Positions 63,672 to 64,000 of a stretch of 64,000 nt of DNA are shown here, piece by piece; the first letter of the stretch is position 1; every line of letters begins with the position of its first letter. The stretch is from Ureibacillus yapensis (GTDB lineage: Bacteria; Bacillota; Bacilli; Bacillales_A; Planococcaceae). The notes beneath the pieces are model-generated. The model was not told the DNA's origin. It did no database searches and was given only the letters and a program-made list of their open reading frames with translations. The position numbers and the translations under genes were made by a program. Location of the stretch: positions 290,106-354,105 of the forward strand of contig NZ_QWEI01000001.1 in the NCBI RefSeq assembly GCF_003515775.1, in the 5' to 3' direction.

Positions 63672-64000
63672 TTATCGTTTTCCTTTAATATATGGAACAC
63701 CACTTGCTTTTGGTGCGTTTGCTTTTCCGATGAATCCAGCCAGCGCCAGAATCGTCAAGACGTATGGCAAGATTAATAGGAAGATAGTCGGTACATCCTG
63801 CACATATGGAATCGATCCGCCGACAACACTGAGTGCTTGGGCGAAACCGAAGAATAGTGCTGCACCCATCGCTCCAAGCGGATGCCATTTCCCGAAAATC
63901 ATCGCGGCCAGGGCCATGAACCCTTGACCACTGATTGTCGCGGCACCAAAGTTCCCTGCGATGGCTTGTGCATAAACTGCACCACCGATTCCACCTAGTG
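63672..64000 (-). CDS. Nucleoside-type ABC transporter permease (YufQ/NupQ-like), 5' end outside the window
   Basis: The last ~109 residues of a membrane permease. The frame is open to the right edge and reads LGGIGGAVYAQAIAG, ATISGQGFMALAAMIFGKWHP, then two more membrane segments and GVPYIKGKR at the end. This matches the C terminus of the BMP-linked nucleoside (NupQ/YufQ) permeases. In many Bacilli such an importer precedes ymfF. Confidence 0.82.
   Translation of the reverse strand, partial: LGGIGGAVYAQAIAGNFGAATISGQGFMALAAMIFGKWHPLGAMGAALFFGFAQALSVVGGSIPYVQDVPTIFLLILPYVLTILALAGFIGKANAPKASGVPYIKGKR

Overview
The window looks like chromosome of a low-GC, Gram-positive, spore-lineage Bacillota, most likely Planococcaceae (Lysinibacillus/Solibacillus/Ureibacillus type). 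Reasons: strong purine-rich Shine-Dalgarno sites with frequent TTG and GTG starts, the conserved Bacillus block rny-recA-cinA-pgsA-ymfM-ymfK-ymfJ-ymfI-ymfH-ymfF, an SLH-domain surface protein, and a Gram-positive CpsB/CpsD/Wzz phospho-regulatory trio. The genus is an inference. I saw no rRNA, tRNA or CRISPR array.

Layout, left to right. About 0-4.1 kb: precursor and attachment genes for a wall glycopolymer (pgi, galU, an LCP ligase, and the start of a UDP-glucose dehydrogenase that runs off the left edge), all on the minus strand. About 5-8.5 kb: an Eis-like acetyltransferase, a tiny ORF, an SGNH hydrolase and a YdcF-type membrane protein. About 8.7-11.8 kb, plus strand: an aromatic-substrate cassette (flavin monooxygenase, Dabb protein, AAHS-type MFS symporter). 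About 11.8-16.5 kb: an orphan HEPN-like gene, a YlxY-type deacetylase homologue, a MacB-type ABC transporter and a small orphan. About 16.7-23.7 kb: a peptide ABC importer operon (binding protein, two permeases, two ATPases) ending in an M20 peptidase, followed by 1.3 kb of decayed DNA.

About 25-51.3 kb is a large Wzx/Wzy-type exopolysaccharide or secondary wall polymer locus, all on the minus strand, so transcription runs from 51 kb to 25 kb. It starts with an SLH protein and a membrane-anchored unknown, then Wzz/YveK, tyrosine kinase CpsD, phosphatase CpsB, a membrane NDP-sugar 4,6-dehydratase, and second copies of pgi and galU. After a 1.3-kb gap come a PIG-L deacetylase, a formyltransferase, the initiating sugar transferase, a reductase/epimerase, three glycosyltransferases, a TupA-like ATP-grasp protein, the Wzy polymerase, a pyruvyl transferase, a nitroreductase, the Wzx flippase, UDP-glucose dehydrogenase and UDP-glucuronate 4-epimerase. 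The 28-39 kb core is visibly more AT-rich than its surroundings, as expected for a serotype-specific, transferred segment. Together the genes suggest a uronic-acid-containing polymer with possible amino-acid amidation, N-formyl and pyruvyl decorations.

About 51.8-64 kb is the conserved housekeeping block: RNase Y, RecA (with promoter and LexA box), CinA, PgsA, a RodZ-like protein, the ymf genes for EF-P modification, and the end of a nucleoside-type ABC permease at the right edge.

The most unusual signal is non-coding. Three intergenic regions (6.4, 53.8 and 63.4 kb) carry degenerate arrays of a CGGGATT-core element repeated mostly every 21 bp, each lying just beyond a terminator. A fourth (57.2 kb) carries four copies of an unrelated element at exactly 52-bp spacing. 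I do not recognise either family.
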